Positions 1 to 8,305 of a stretch of DNA of 64,000 bases are shown piece after piece. Position numbers and translations under genes: made by a program. Position 1 is the first letter of the stretch, and each line of letters begins with the position of its first letter. This stretch comes from Pseudomonas viridiflava (GTDB taxonomy: Bacteria; Pseudomonadota; Gammaproteobacteria; Pseudomonadales; Pseudomonadaceae), in contig NZ_UWFA01000259.1 of the NCBI RefSeq assembly GCF_900601905.1, positions 62,001 to 126,000 of the forward strand, written 5' to 3'. Under the pieces are notes generated by a model. That model saw only the letters and a list, made by a program, of their open reading frames with translations, ran no database searches and had not been told where the DNA came from.

Positions 1-2854
1 ACTGCTCCGCGAGTTCCTGGTAATCCGGCTCGCATTCCAGGCGCGGCTGGATGCGCTCGGCACCCAGTGCAGCGAGGCGCTCGTCGAGCTTGCGGCCAAA
101 GCCACAGAATTGCTGGTAGTTGGAGTCGCCCAGGGCCAGCACGCCAAAACGGCTGTCACTGAGGGTCTGGGGTTCGGCGCGCAACAGGGTCTGCCAGAAA
201 TCGTTGGCATTGTCCGGCGGGTCGCCGTCGCCGAAAGTACTGGTCACCAGCAGCACCCCAGCGGCGCTGCGCAGCTGGTCGAGGTTGGCGCTGTCCATGG
301 CCTGCACTCTGGCCTGTTGCCCGGCGTTGCCCAGGCGCTGGGCGCACGTGGCGGCGAGGTTTTCACAGTTTCCGGTCTGCGAGGCCCAGAGCACCAGCCA
401 TTCCGGGCCTGCGGGAGCGAGCGGAGTCGATGCGCCGCCGCGAGAAAACAAACCGGCGAGCAGGCCGTTAAGCAGCAGACGCTGATCCGTGCTGAACGGG
501 GCGCTGGCGGGCAGAGTCGGCACTCCGTTCCGGGCACCTTCTGCGCTGCGCAGCCCGAGCAGATAACCGCGCATGTACACCTGCTCTTCGGCGTTCAAAC
601 TCAGCGGCAAAGGGGTGTCGATGTTGAGTGCGCGGGCGAGGGCATCGATCTGTGTCGGCGCGAACGCTCTGGTATCAGAGGCGACTTCCGGGAAGTCTTC
701 CAGCTCGGAGGCGGGCAGCGCTTGCAGCGCCACGGCGCAATATTTGAACGCCGGTTGCAGGGAGATCGAGTCCACGGCGTCACTGGTCAAGGCGTTGATG
801 GCCAGCTCTTCGCCGAACACATCGTTCCAGTGGAACGGCGCAAAACAATTGCCGGGGCGTACCCGGTCGCTGAGCACCGCAGGCAAGGTCGCCACCCCGC
901 GCCGGGAACGGATCTGCACGCGGCTGCCCGGTTTGATGTTCAGCCGCTCGGCGTCATCAGGATGGACCTCAATGAACGGGCCTGGGTTGAGCTTGTTCAG
1001 CGCGGGCACTTTGCCGGTCTTGGTCAGGGTGTGCCATTGATGTTGCAGGCGCCCGGTATTGAGCACCAGCGGGAATTCATCGTCGGGCAGTTCGGCAGGC
1101 ATCAGGTGAGGGCGGGCAAAGAATTGCGCCTTGCCGCTGGCCGTTGGGAAGACGATGGCCGGTTGCCTGGTTGCAGAGGCTGGCTGAAGGTAGCGGACCG
1201 GGTTACGCACCGAGGTGTCCGGCGTTGCGCACGGCCATTGCAAGGGTTGTTCGCGCAGGCGCTCGTAGCTTGCACCGCGCAGGTCGTATCCGGTCTTGGG
1301 GTTCCAGGCGCGTTTGATTTCCTCAAAGACGTCAGCGGCACTGGCGTAGCTGAAAGCCTCGGCATAGCCCATGGCACAAGCGACCCGGGCGATGATCTGC
1401 CAGTCCGCCAGGGTGTCGCCGGGCGCTTGCACGGCTTGCTGGGTCAGGGTCAGGTTGCGCTCGGAGTTGATCATCACTCCCTCAGCCTCAGCCCACAGCG
1501 CGCCGGGCAGCAGAATGTCGGCGTAGCGGTTGGTTTCGGTGTCCAGATAGGCGTCCTGAGTGATCACCAGTTCGGCCTTGCGCAGCCCGTCGATCACTTG
1601 CTGTCGATTGGGCACGCTGGCCACCGGATTGGTGCAGATGATCCAGCAGGCCTTGATGCTGCCTTCGGCCATCGCCTGGAACATCTCGACAGTGCCATTA
1701 CCGCCTTCGGCACGCAGGCTGCCGGTTTCGATGTCCCACAGTTGTTCGATAAAGGCCCGGTCTTCGGCGACCAGCGCCGAGCGCTGCCCCGGCAGGCCCG
1801 GCCCCATGTAGCCCATTTCCCGGCCGCCCATGGCATTGGGCTGGCCGGTCAGGGAAAACGGCCCGCTGCCGGTGCGGCAAATGGCGCCCGTGGCCAGATG
1901 CAGGTTGCACAGCGCGTTGGTGTGCGAGGTGCCTTGCACGCTCTGGTTCAGGCCCATGGTCCAGCAGCTCATCCAGTTGGCGGCTTCGCCGATCCATTGC
2001 GCGGCCTGGCGGATCTGCGCTTCGGCCAGCCCTGTCACCTGGGCGACGTGCTCGGGCGTGTATGCGTGCAGAAAGTCCTCCATGACCTCCCAGCCTTCGG
2101 TGAAGTTGGCGATGAAGGCCGGGTCGGTGTGGCCGTTCTTCACCAGCAGATGCAGCAGGCCATTGAGCAACGCCAGGTCGGTGCCAGGGGCGATCGGCAA
2201 GAACAGGTCGGCCTTGTCCGCCGTGCTGGTGCGCCTTGGGTCGACGACGATCAGCTTCGCGCCTGCCTTGACCCGGTCCAGCAGGCGCAGAAACAGGATC
2301 GGGTGACAGTCGGCCATGTTCGAGCCGATCACCAGAAACACGTCGCTGTGTTCGAAATCGTCATAGGCGCCGGGCGGCCCGTCGGCGCCAAGGGAAAGCT
2401 TGTAGCCGCTGCCCGCGCTGGCCATGCACAGGCGCGAGTTGGATTCGATGTGGCTGCTGCGGATAAAGCCTTTGGTCAGCTTGTTGGCCAGGTACTGGGC
2501 TTCCAGCGACATCTGCCCGCTGACGTACAGGGCGAAGGCATCGGCACCGTGTTCATCGATGATTGCCCGCAAGCGGCTGGCGGTGGCGTCGATGGCCTGA
2601 TCCATGCCGATGCGCGCCGGATCGCGGTCGCGTTGCTGACGCATGAACGCATGCTCCATTCGCCCGCTGTTGGCGACAGCAACCCCGCAAGTGCTGCCCT
2701 TGGTGCATAGGCGACCGAAGTTGCTCGGGTGCTGTTTGTCGCCGGAGACTTTGATGATCAGGTTGTTTTCCACCTGCATGACAATGCCGCAGCCCACCCC
2801 GCAATAGGGGCAAACGCTGCGTACGGTCTTGCTGATCTCAAGTGAATTCGCCAT
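1..2854 (-). CDS. nasA: Assimilatory nitrate reductase fused to a flavodoxin-type flavoprotein (5' part, runs off the window)
   Basis: Molybdopterin nitrate reductase that reduces nitrate to nitrite in the cytoplasm for assimilation. The start at 2854 follows an AAGAGAG ribosome site and opens with the 4Fe-4S ligands C15, C18, C22 and C50 (CPYCGVGCG then RLC). The molybdopterin oxidoreductase and dinucleotide-binding domains fill about residues 60-740. From about residue 815 a flavodoxin-like FMN domain begins ([13 protein letters not shown], then [15 protein letters not shown]), as in sulfite reductase flavoprotein CysJ. The frame is still open at position 1, so an FAD/NADPH reductase domain is expected beyond the window. 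That architecture would let the enzyme draw electrons directly from NADPH. This fused form is known in pseudomonads. It is divergent from nirB and shares the same style of control. Confidence 0.9.
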   Translation of the reverse strand, partial: MANSLEISKTVRSVCPYCGVGCGIVMQVENNLIIKVSGDKQHPSNFGRLCTKGSTCGVAVANSGRMEHAFMRQQRDRDPARIGMDQAIDATASRLRAIIDEHGADAFALYVSGQMSLEAQYLANKLTKGFIRSSHIESNSRLCMASAGSGYKLSLGADGPPGAYDDFEHSDVFLVIGSNMADCHPILFLRLLDRVKAGAKLIVVDPRRTSTADKADLFLPIAPGTDLALLNGLLHLLVKNGHTDPAFIANFTEGWEVMEDFLHAYTPEHVAQVTGLAEAQIRQAAQWIGEAANWMSCWTMGLNQSVQGTSHTNALCNLHLATGAICRTGSGPFSLTGQPNAMGGREMGYMGPGLPGQRSALVAEDRAFIEQLWDIETGSLRAEGGNGTVEMFQAMAEGSIKACWIICTNPVASVPNRQQVIDGLRKAELVITQDAYLDTETNRYADILLPGALWAEAEGVMINSERNLTLTQQAVQAPGDTLADWQIIARVACAMGYAEAFSYASAADVFEEIKRAWNPKTGYDLRGASYERLREQPLQWPCATPDTSVRNPVRYLQPASATRQPAIVFPTASGKAQFFARPHLMPAELPDDEFPLVLNTGRLQHQWHTLTKTGKVPALNKLNPGPFIEVHPDDAERLNIKPGSRVQIRSRRGVATLPAVLSDRVRPGNCFAPFHWNDVFGEELAINALTSDAVDSISLQPAFKYCAVALQALPASELEDFPEVASDTRAFAPTQIDALARALNIDTPLPLSLNAEEQVYMRGYLLGLRSAEGARNGVPTLPASAPFSTDQRLLLNGLLAGLFSRGGASTPLAPAGPEWLVLWASQTGNCENLAATCAQRLGNAGQQARVQAMDSANLDQLRSAAGVLLVTSTFGDGDPPDNANDFWQTLLRAEPQTLSDSRFGVLALGDSNYQQFCGFGRKLDERLAALGAERIQPRLECEPDYQELAEQ

Positions 2855-2875
2855 CGCCGTGCTCTCTTGCAGAAA

Positions 2876-2935
2876 CGACAAAGGCGCCATGCTGCTCAAC
2901 CGTTTTTCAACGGGAGCTGCACGGCGCCTTTGTCG
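2876..2935 (-). terminator. Attenuator stem-loop in the nasA leader
   Basis: A very long near-perfect inverted repeat: CGACAAAGGCGCC (2935-2923) pairs with GGCGCCTTTGTCG (2888-2876), with further pairing inside. It is followed by a short T-rich stretch before the nasA ribosome site. It is mutually exclusive with hairpin P2 of the leader. The T-run is weak for an intrinsic terminator, so attenuation strength is uncertain. Confidence 0.55.
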
Positions 2936-2974
2936 TGGGGTGTTGCCTGATAGATAGCCATCGTCGTTGACGGC
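2876..2974 (-). promoter_or_regulatory. ANTAR-target leader of nasA: two hexaloop hairpins
   Basis: On the minus strand, hairpin P1 (2974-2957) is GCCGTC, loop AACGAC, GATGGC. P2 (2937-2920) is CACGAC, loop AAAGGC, GCCGTG, with one A-C mismatch. Both loops are six bases with A at position 1 and G at position 4, the signature recognised by ANTAR antiterminators such as NasT and NasR. The linker is 19 nt. P2 lies inside the 5' arm of the following terminator stem, so its formation would block termination. NasT itself is not in the window. Confidence 0.7.
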
Positions 2975-2988
2975 CTTTGTATCGGTAT

Positions 2989-3004
2989 AGCAATGGCTGG
3001 GCCA
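2989..3004 (-). promoter_or_regulatory. Sigma-54 (-24/-12) promoter for nasA
   Basis: Read on the minus strand, TGGCCC-AGCCA-TTGCT matches the sigma-54 consensus TGGCAC-N5-TTGCA, with the invariant GG and GC ten bases apart. Transcription should start near 2978, only a few bases before the first leader hairpin. This fits NtrC-activated expression under nitrogen limitation. Seen by eye, not scored with a matrix. Confidence 0.65.
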
Positions 3005-3134
3005 AGAGCTGATCTGTGCAGGGATGAGCCGGTGCACGCTCGGTTTCGTGGGTGTGCGGGCCGCCAGACAGTAGCGTTTCCTGCTCCGGTTTGCCGGGGA
3101 AAATCGCATCGGCATGGGGCAGGTTCAGGCGCTA

Positions 3135-3151
3135 TGCACTGTTTTGGAACC
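3135..3151. promoter_or_regulatory. Possible NtrC-type enhancer site
   Basis: TGCACTGTTTTGGAACC has a perfect left half and a partial right half of the NtrC consensus (TGCACY-N5-RGTGCA style). It lies between the two divergent sigma-54 promoters, about 80-100 bases upstream of the -24 box of nirB, a normal place for an enhancer. Only one half-site is good, so this is tentative. Confidence 0.3.
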
Positions 3152-3230
3152 AGGCAAGCCGCTTGCCTTTGCCGAGCAAACGCTGCCTGTAGGCCACGAA
3201 TCCGGGCCTTGTGGGGCACTGCGACGATTC

Positions 3231-3246
3231 TGGCACAACCACTGCA
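3231..3246 (+). promoter_or_regulatory. Sigma-54 (-24/-12) promoter for nirBD
   Basis: TGGCAC-AACCA-CTGCA matches TGGCAC-N5-TTGCA with a single mismatch in the -12 box. The expected transcription start is near 3257, giving a leader of about 195 nt before nirB. It pairs with the divergent sigma-54 promoter of nasA about 230 bases away. Confidence 0.7.
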
Positions 3247-3291
3247 TAGCCCTTGGTAACCCGCTGCTCAGTTGCCAGCGGGATACCTTGT

Positions 3292-3384
3292 CGATCAACG
3301 GCGATCGTTTGGCCCCTACCGGCCCGGGTAACAATGACTGCGTCAGGCTCAAGGGCCGGCAGCACGAACAGGCAAAGGCGCCTG
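3292..3384 (+). promoter_or_regulatory. ANTAR-target leader of nirB: two hexaloop hairpins
   Basis: P1 is CGATC, loop AACGGC, GATCG (3292-3307). P2 is CAGGC, loop AAAGGC, GCCTG (3369-3384). Both loops have A1 and G4, the rule for ANTAR-protein RNA targets. The P2 loop is identical to P2 in the nasA leader. Between them a 7-bp helix (CCGGCCC 3319-3325 with GGGCCGG 3353-3359) closes off most of the 61-nt linker, leaving about 20 unpaired bases. The 3' arm of P2 is also the 5' arm of the terminator, the classic arrangement for NasT-type antitermination. Confidence 0.8.
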
Positions 3385-3413
3385 GAACCTTTTGGTTCCA
3401 GGCGTTTTTTTTT
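3379..3413 (+). terminator. Intrinsic terminator (attenuator) in the nirB leader
   Basis: CGCCTGGAACC (3379-3389), loop TTTT, GGTTCCAGGCG (3394-3404), then nine T residues (3405-3413). An 11-bp perfect stem plus T-run is a strong rho-independent terminator placed 38 bases before the nirB start, so it must be read through for nirBD expression. It shares bases 3379-3384 with ANTAR hairpin P2. Confidence 0.9.
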
Positions 3414-3451
3414 GCGTTGGAAAACCGGATCGGCTTGGATGGGTGAATCTT

Positions 3452-6004
3452 ATGAACAGCGAATTGGCGAGTGATCTGCAAAACCTCGTAGTCATCGGCA
3501 ACGGCATGGTCGGCCACCACTGCGTAGAGCAACTGGTGGAAAGCGGCGCGTTGAGCCGCTACCAGATTCACGTATTCAGTGAAGAACCGCTGCGCGCCTA
3601 TGACCGCGTGCATCTGTCCGAGTACTTCGGTGGCCGGGATGCCGAGTCCCTGGCGCTGGGTGACGCGACGTTCTATCAGCGTCCGGGTGTGACCCTGCAC
3701 CTGGGGGTGCCGGTGCTGGAGATTGACCGCGCGCGCAAGGAAGTCATCACCGCCAATGGCTGCGTCAGTTATGCGCACCTGGTCATGGCCACCGGTTCGT
3801 ATCCGTTCGTGCCGCCGATCGAAGGGGCTGCCGGTGATTCACGTCTGGTCTATCGCACCCTGGCCGATCTGGACACGATTCGCGCTGCGGCCAGAAACGC
3901 CCGTCGCGGCGTCGTGGTCGGCGGTGGCCTGCTCGGCCTTGAAGCGGCCAATGCCCTGAAAAGCCTGGGCCTGGAGGCTCATGTGGTGGAGTTCGCGCCA
4001 CGCTTGATGCCGGTCCAGCTGGACGAGGCGGGCGGGGTGGCGCTCAAGGCGCGCATTGAAGCCCTGGGCGTAAGCGTGCACCTGTCCCGAGGCACGCAGT
4101 CGATCACCCCCGGCAGCGAATATCGCTTTCGCATGAACTTCGCCGGGGATGAGTTTCTCGAAACCGACCTGGTGGTGTTCTCGGCTGGCATTCGTCCGCA
4201 GGATGCATTGGCCAAGGCCTGCGAGCTAGAACTGGGCGCGCGGGGCGGGATTGCTATCGACAGCAACTGCCGCAGCAACGACCCGCACATTTATGCCATT
4301 GGCGAGTGCGCCGCCTGGAACGGCAGCGTGTTCGGGCTGGTTGCGCCGGGCTACCAGATGGCCCGCAGCGTCGCCGCGCAACTGTGTGAGGTGGATGCCG
4401 AGCCGTTTGTCGGGGCTGACATGTCCACCAAGCTCAAGTTGCTGGGTGTCGACGTCGGTTCCATTGGCGATGCCCATGGCGCAAGTGCCGGGGCACGCAG
4501 TTACCGGTTTATCGACGAAGCCACCGCCAGTTATCGCCGCCTGGTGGTCTCGGCCGATGGCAAGCAAGCCATTGGTGCCGTGCTGGTGGGCGACAACAGT
4601 TATTACGACACCCTGCTGCAATACATCCAGAACGGCATTGCGCTGCCCGCTGACCCTTCGTCGCTGATTCTGCCTCAAGGCGAAGCAGCCCCGGCCCTTG
4701 GCGTGGACGCACTGCCCGCAACCGCGACCATTTGCTCCTGCCACAACGTCAGCAAAGGCGCGATCTGCTGCGCCATCGACGCAGGTTGTGGCGACCTGGC
4801 CGGGCTCAAGAGCCAGACCAAAGCGGCCACCGGTTGCGGCGGCTGCGCCGGGCTGCTCAAGCAAGTGTTCGAGCACGAGCTGATTGCCCGTGGCGTGACC
4901 GTCGACAAGAGCCTGTGCGAGCACTTTGCTTTCACCCGACAGGAGCTGTATTCGCTGGTGCGGGTCGAGGGCATGGAGACCTTCGACGAATTGCTGGCGC
5001 GCCACGGCAAAGGCCACATGGGCTGCGACATCTGCAAGCCTGCGGTGGGCTCGATCCTGGCGTCGTGCTGGAACCGGCCGATCATGGAGCCGTGGCTGGT
5101 GCCGCTGCAAGACACCAACGACACCTTCATGGCCAACATGCAGAAGAACGGCACTTACTCGGTGGTGCCGCGCATTCCGGGTGGCGAAATCACTCCTGAT
5201 GGTTTGATCGCCATTGGTGCAGTCGCCAAGAAATACGACCTGTACACCAAGATCACCGGCGGTCAGCGCATCGACTTGTTTGGTGCTCAATTGCATGAGC
5301 TGCCGGAAATCTGGTCCGAATTGATCGCTGCGGGCTTTGAAACCGGCCACGCCTACGGCAAGTCCACGCGTACCGTGAAAAGTTGCGTCGGCAGCACCTG
5401 GTGCCGTTATGGCGTGCAGGACAGCGTGCAAATGGCCCTGCGCATCGAGGACCGATACAAGGGGCTGCGTTCGCCGCACAAGCTCAAGTTCGCCGTGTCC
5501 GGTTGCACCCGCGAGTGCGCTGAAGCGCAGAGCAAGGACGTCGGCGTGATCGCCACCGAGAAGGGCTGGAACCTTTATATCAGCGGCAATGGCGGCATGC
5601 GTCCGCGTCATGCCGAGCTATTCGCCACCGATCTGGATGACGAAACCCTGATCCGCTATATCGACCGCTTCCTGATGCTGTACATCCGCACCGCCGACAA
5701 ATTGCAGCGCACCTCGGTATGGCGAGAAAGCCTGGAAGGCGGCCTGGACTACCTCAAGGCTGTGGTGATCGACGACAGCCTGGGCCTCGCGGCCGAGCTG
5801 GAGGCGCAAATGCAGCTGGTGGTTGATCGTTACGAATGCGAATGGGCCAACGCCCTGAACGACCCGGAAAAACTCAAACGCTTCCGCACCTTCGTCAACG
5901 CCAAGGGCGCGGACCCGGATATCCATTTCGTGAAGGAGCGCGGCCAGCGCCGCCCGGCGCGTCTGGATGAGCTGAAGCTGATTACTGCAACGGAGGTGGT
6001 GTGA
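3452..6004 (+). CDS. nirB: Assimilatory nitrite reductase (NAD(P)H), large subunit
   Basis: Reduces nitrite to ammonium with six electrons from NAD(P)H in the cytoplasm. About 850 aa, the usual size. An N-terminal FAD/NAD(P) reductase domain opens with VVIGNGMVGHHC. A BFD-like 2Fe-2S domain has C428, C430, C462 and C465. The C-terminal nitrite/sulfite reductase half carries the siroheme/4Fe-4S ligands C645, C651, C685 and C689 (CVGSTWC, then SGCTRECAEA). I chose ATG 3452 rather than an in-frame start at 3392, which would lie inside the terminator. nirD follows with a one-base overlap. Confidence 0.97.
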   Translation: MNSELASDLQNLVVIGNGMVGHHCVEQLVESGALSRYQIHVFSEEPLRAYDRVHLSEYFGGRDAESLALGDATFYQRPGVTLHLGVPVLEIDRARKEVITANGCVSYAHLVMATGSYPFVPPIEGAAGDSRLVYRTLADLDTIRAAARNARRGVVVGGGLLGLEAANALKSLGLEAHVVEFAPRLMPVQLDEAGGVALKARIEALGVSVHLSRGTQSITPGSEYRFRMNFAGDEFLETDLVVFSAGIRPQDALAKACELELGARGGIAIDSNCRSNDPHIYAIGECAAWNGSVFGLVAPGYQMARSVAAQLCEVDAEPFVGADMSTKLKLLGVDVGSIGDAHGASAGARSYRFIDEATASYRRLVVSADGKQAIGAVLVGDNSYYDTLLQYIQNGIALPADPSSLILPQGEAAPALGVDALPATATICSCHNVSKGAICCAIDAGCGDLAGLKSQTKAATGCGGCAGLLKQVFEHELIARGVTVDKSLCEHFAFTRQELYSLVRVEGMETFDELLARHGKGHMGCDICKPAVGSILASCWNRPIMEPWLVPLQDTNDTFMANMQKNGTYSVVPRIPGGEITPDGLIAIGAVAKKYDLYTKITGGQRIDLFGAQLHELPEIWSELIAAGFETGHAYGKSTRTVKSCVGSTWCRYGVQDSVQMALRIEDRYKGLRSPHKLKFAVSGCTRECAEAQSKDVGVIATEKGWNLYISGNGGMRPRHAELFATDLDDETLIRYIDRFLMLYIRTADKLQRTSVWRESLEGGLDYLKAVVIDDSLGLAAELEAQMQLVVDRYECEWANALNDPEKLKRFRTFVNAKGADPDIHFVKERGQRRPARLDELKLITATEVV

Positions 6005-6378
6005 TGAGTGGGCTGACTGCTGTCATGAATGAAGCGAATACGACGTGGCGGATGGTCTGCGCACGTCATGACTTGGTGGCTAATTCCGGGGTGGTTGCCT
6101 GGCTGGATGGCGCACAGATCGCCCTGTTCTATCTACCGGACGAGCAGGGCGGTGAACGCGTGTACGCCGTCGACAACCGCGACCCACGTTCGGGTGCCAA
6201 CGTCATCGGTCGGGGGCTGATCGCCAACCTGGCCGACAAGCTGGTAGTGGCTGCGCCGTTGTACAAACAGCATTTCTGCCTGGAAGACGGCGTATGCATT
6301 GAGACGCCGGACGAGCGATTGCGGGTCTGGCCTGCGCGGTTCAAAGGTGATCAAGTTGAAATTGGGGCAGCGGTCTGA
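6004..6378 (+). CDS. nirD: Nitrite reductase (NAD(P)H), small subunit
   Basis: Rieske-like small partner of NirB, 124 aa, needed for full nitrite reductase activity. ATG 6004 overlaps the nirB stop (TGATG) and has a strong CGGAGG site eight bases upstream, so the two are translationally coupled. The Rieske fold is present (PLYKQHFCLEDG, then VWPARFKGDQVEIG), but the Cys/His cluster ligands are missing, as is normal for NirD. A GC-rich hairpin at 6381-6399 ends the unit. Confidence 0.95.
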   Translation: MSGLTAVMNEANTTWRMVCARHDLVANSGVVAWLDGAQIALFYLPDEQGGERVYAVDNRDPRSGANVIGRGLIANLADKLVVAAPLYKQHFCLEDGVCIETPDERLRVWPARFKGDQVEIGAAV

Positions 6379-6380
6379 CA

Positions 6381-6405
6381 GCCCCCATTTGTTGGGGGCG
6401 GTCTT
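6381..6405 (+). terminator. Probable terminator after nirD
   Basis: GCCCCC (6381-6386), seven-base loop, GGGGGC (6394-6399), then GGTCTT. The T-run is poor. It sits two bases after the nirD stop and just before the convergent MAPEG gene, so it may act for both directions. Confidence 0.5.
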
Positions 6406-6407
6406 GA

Positions 6408-6836
6408 TCAGCCCCTCGCGACCTCAGCGATGATCAACCCGGCGAGGCCGATCAGGTTCACGACGCCGACGGCATAACTCACCGTGCGCCATGGCTGCAC
6501 ACCTGCTAGATAGAACAGCGTGTGCAGCACCCTTGCAGCGGTGAACAGGCTAGACATCCAGCTGACTCCCAGGGCAGATGCATTTAGGGCAATCGCTAGC
6601 CCACCCAGCGCGATGAACAGCGGGATGTTCTCCAGATCATTGCGCCAGGCCTGCGCGCCGCGCGCTACCTCCTGACGTTCCTCTGCATGGGCTGATTGCT
6701 TGAAGACAGCGGCATCCTCCGGGTTGGTAAAGGTCACGAAGCGCAGCCGGAAATAACCTTGATAACAAGAAATCGCGAGCATTTTGAAGAGCAGAACCAC
6801 AACACAGAGGGCATACACCGACAGGACATTGTTCAT
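6408..6836 (-). CDS. MAPEG family membrane protein
   Basis: 142-aa integral membrane protein of the MAPEG family (membrane-associated proteins in eicosanoid and glutathione metabolism), closest in pattern to microsomal glutathione transferase 1. Four hydrophobic spans are visible (about 5-27, 73-90, 95-115, 120-140). The typical ENIPLF and RVLHTLFYLAGVQPWR segments are present. Its start overlaps the stop of the upstream DUF2834 gene by four bases, so the two form an operon. The substrate is unknown; glutathione conjugation or peroxidase activity is only the family expectation. Confidence 0.85.
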   Translation of the reverse strand: MNNVLSVYALCVVVLLFKMLAISCYQGYFRLRFVTFTNPEDAAVFKQSAHAEERQEVARGAQAWRNDLENIPLFIALGGLAIALNASALGVSWMSSLFTAARVLHTLFYLAGVQPWRTVSYAVGVVNLIGLAGLIIAEVARG

Positions 6837-7147
6837 GCGGGGCGCTCACCTGCAAAACCACGGACCACGATGTACAACAATGGCCCCGCCGACACGAATA
6901 CTGCAGTGATCAGCAGGTAAGGCAACACGCTGACCACTGATTGGCCATGGGAACGGGCATCGTTGACCATCCAGAGGCAGGCAAGCCCTGCCATCAGGTA
7001 TAAGTCGATGACCATCTGCGCGGTGTCGGGCCGGGACAGCATCTCAAACCCGAAGGCCAGCAGCGACTGATCGGCAATCGCCATGGTCCAGCCGGTATAG
7101 AGGGTGAACGCCAGTAACAGGCTCAACGCAATCCAGGGCGTTTTCAT
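6833..7147 (-). CDS. Small membrane protein, DUF2834-like
   Basis: 104 aa with three predicted membrane spans (about 6-24, 44-62, 72-96) and an N-terminal segment MKTPWIALSLLLAFTLYTGW that could be a signal anchor. It resembles DUF2834 proteins, whose function is unknown. First gene of a two-gene unit with the MAPEG gene (ATGA overlap), divergent from the HTH regulator at 7255. A GGAGAG ribosome site precedes the start. Confidence 0.75.
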   Translation of the reverse strand: MKTPWIALSLLLAFTLYTGWTMAIADQSLLAFGFEMLSRPDTAQMVIDLYLMAGLACLWMVNDARSHGQSVVSVLPYLLITAVFVSAGPLLYIVVRGFAGERPA

Positions 7148-7203
7148 TGTTCTCTCCTTGATGAGTGGCGTTACACACTAGTGATAGAGTTGCCCGTCAC
7201 TCA

Positions 7204-7220
7204 ATGACCTGACAGGTCAT
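7204..7220. promoter_or_regulatory. 17-bp perfect palindrome, probable operator
   Basis: ATGACCTGACAGGTCAT is a perfect 8-1-8 inverted repeat in the space between the divergent MAPEG/DUF2834 operon and the HTH regulator. It overlaps an alternative ATG at 7219, which favours ATG 7255 as the true start of the regulator. The best guess is the regulator's own binding site, controlling both directions. Confidence 0.6.
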
Positions 7221-7254
7221 GGACGCGTCACTCAGGGAAGGTCACAGTCCACGC

Positions 7255-8094
7255 ATGAGCCGTCACTCTTTTCACCACGCCAAACCAGGCGCCTATGCCT
7301 CGGCAGGGGAGCATCTGCGCCGCTTGCGTCGGCAGGCTGCTCTGAGTCAGCTGGAGCTTTCGTTGCTGACCGGGGTCTCGCAGCGGCACCTCAGTTGTGT
7401 AGAGACCGGTCGCGCCAAGGCCAGCCCCGGCACATTGCATGCCTTGCTCTCGGCGCTCGACGTACCGCTTGAACACTGCAACGAGGTGTTCCTCGCGGCG
7501 GGCTACGCACCGCGATACATGGCGTCTGCGCCCGATGCACCGATGATGGAAATGGTTAACGGTGCAATCCAGCACATTCTGCAAGTCAACAATCCGGCTC
7601 CAGCGATTGTCATTGCCAGTAACTGGGATGTCACCGCTGCTAACGTCAGCGCGGGGTTGTTGTTTGCCATGGTCGGCGTGCCGGTCCAAAGCCAGAGCGG
7701 CCTCAATCTGCTCGATACCCTGCTGCGCCCCGGTGGGCTGGGTGACTTCCTGATCAATGCCGATGAAATACGCGCCTTAGCCTGGCAACGCGCGGCGAGG
7801 GAAGCCAGCGGTAACCCTGATCTGGCGAGGCTCCTGCAGGACCTGCCCAGCCCGGTTGATCTGCCGCTGAACACACCGCTCAGTCCCGTGGTGCTCACCC
7901 GAGTGCGTTTTGGCGAAGGGGAGCTGAGGTTTCTGTCGACATTTACCACGTTCGGCATGCCGCTGGACATTACCGTGGAGTCGCTGCGCATCGAGCACCT
8001 GATCCCGGCCGACCCGCAGACGTGGCAGATGATGAGCCAGGCTTATCAGCAGCACCTGGCTGCGGGGGGGATTGCCTCGCAGGAGCGGCTTTAG
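7255..8094 (+). CDS. XRE/HTH transcriptional regulator with MmyB-like C-terminal domain
   Basis: About 279 aa. An N-terminal helix-turn-helix of the XRE type (LRRLRRQAALSQLELSLLTG, then VSQRHLSCVETGRAKAS) is followed by a MmyB-like ligand-binding region (SNWDVTAANVSAGLLFAMVG is the typical start). Such proteins are thought to sense small, perhaps fatty-acid-like, ligands; the ligand here is unknown. ATG 7255 is preferred because ATG 7219 lies inside a perfect palindrome, though AGGGAAGG is a little far from 7255. The last codons and the stop lie in a REP element (see 8078-8282). Confidence 0.85.
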   Translation: MSRHSFHHAKPGAYASAGEHLRRLRRQAALSQLELSLLTGVSQRHLSCVETGRAKASPGTLHALLSALDVPLEHCNEVFLAAGYAPRYMASAPDAPMMEMVNGAIQHILQVNNPAPAIVIASNWDVTAANVSAGLLFAMVGVPVQSQSGLNLLDTLLRPGGLGDFLINADEIRALAWQRAAREASGNPDLARLLQDLPSPVDLPLNTPLSPVVLTRVRFGEGELRFLSTFTTFGMPLDITVESLRIEHLIPADPQTWQMMSQAYQQHLAAGGIASQERL

Positions 8095-8282
8095 CCGCGA
8101 TGGGCTGGTGCATTCACAGGATTTTTGTCGCCTGTAATACAGCTTCGCGGCTAAAGCTCGCTCCTACGGGTGGTGGGCGACGGAACTGCGTCGCAGGAGC
8201 GGCTTTAGCAGCGATGGGCTGGTGCATTCACAGCATTTGTGTTGCTGGCAATAATGCTTCGCGGCTGAAGCTGCCCCCTACG
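8078..8282. repeat. Two tandem REPINs (GGAGCGGCTTTAGC type)
   Basis: Two inverted REP pairs, 8078-8168 and 8191-8282. Their inner spacers share TGGGCTGGTGCATTCACAG at 8101 and 8215, a period of 114 bases, so the second copy arose by tandem duplication of the first. The left REP of copy 1 encodes the end (SQERL) and stop codon of the upstream regulator gene. The rest of 8095-8305 holds nothing else. Confidence 0.85.
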
Positions 8283-8305
8283 ATGGTGGACGGCAGGGCA
8301 GGCAC

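Noticed and set aside
110..2710. An 866-codon open frame on the plus strand.
   Set aside because: It is antisense to nasA; the minus strand encodes clear Fe-S, molybdopterin and flavodoxin motifs. The long shadow is an effect of GC-rich codons.
3392..3451. In-frame upstream start for nirB at 3392.
   Set aside because: It lies in the loop and T-run of the leader terminator and adds 20 residues not typical of NirB.
6260..6272. A TGTACA element inside nirD, like the LitR-type sites.
   Set aside because: It is within coding sequence and lacks the partner TATAC element 18 bases away.
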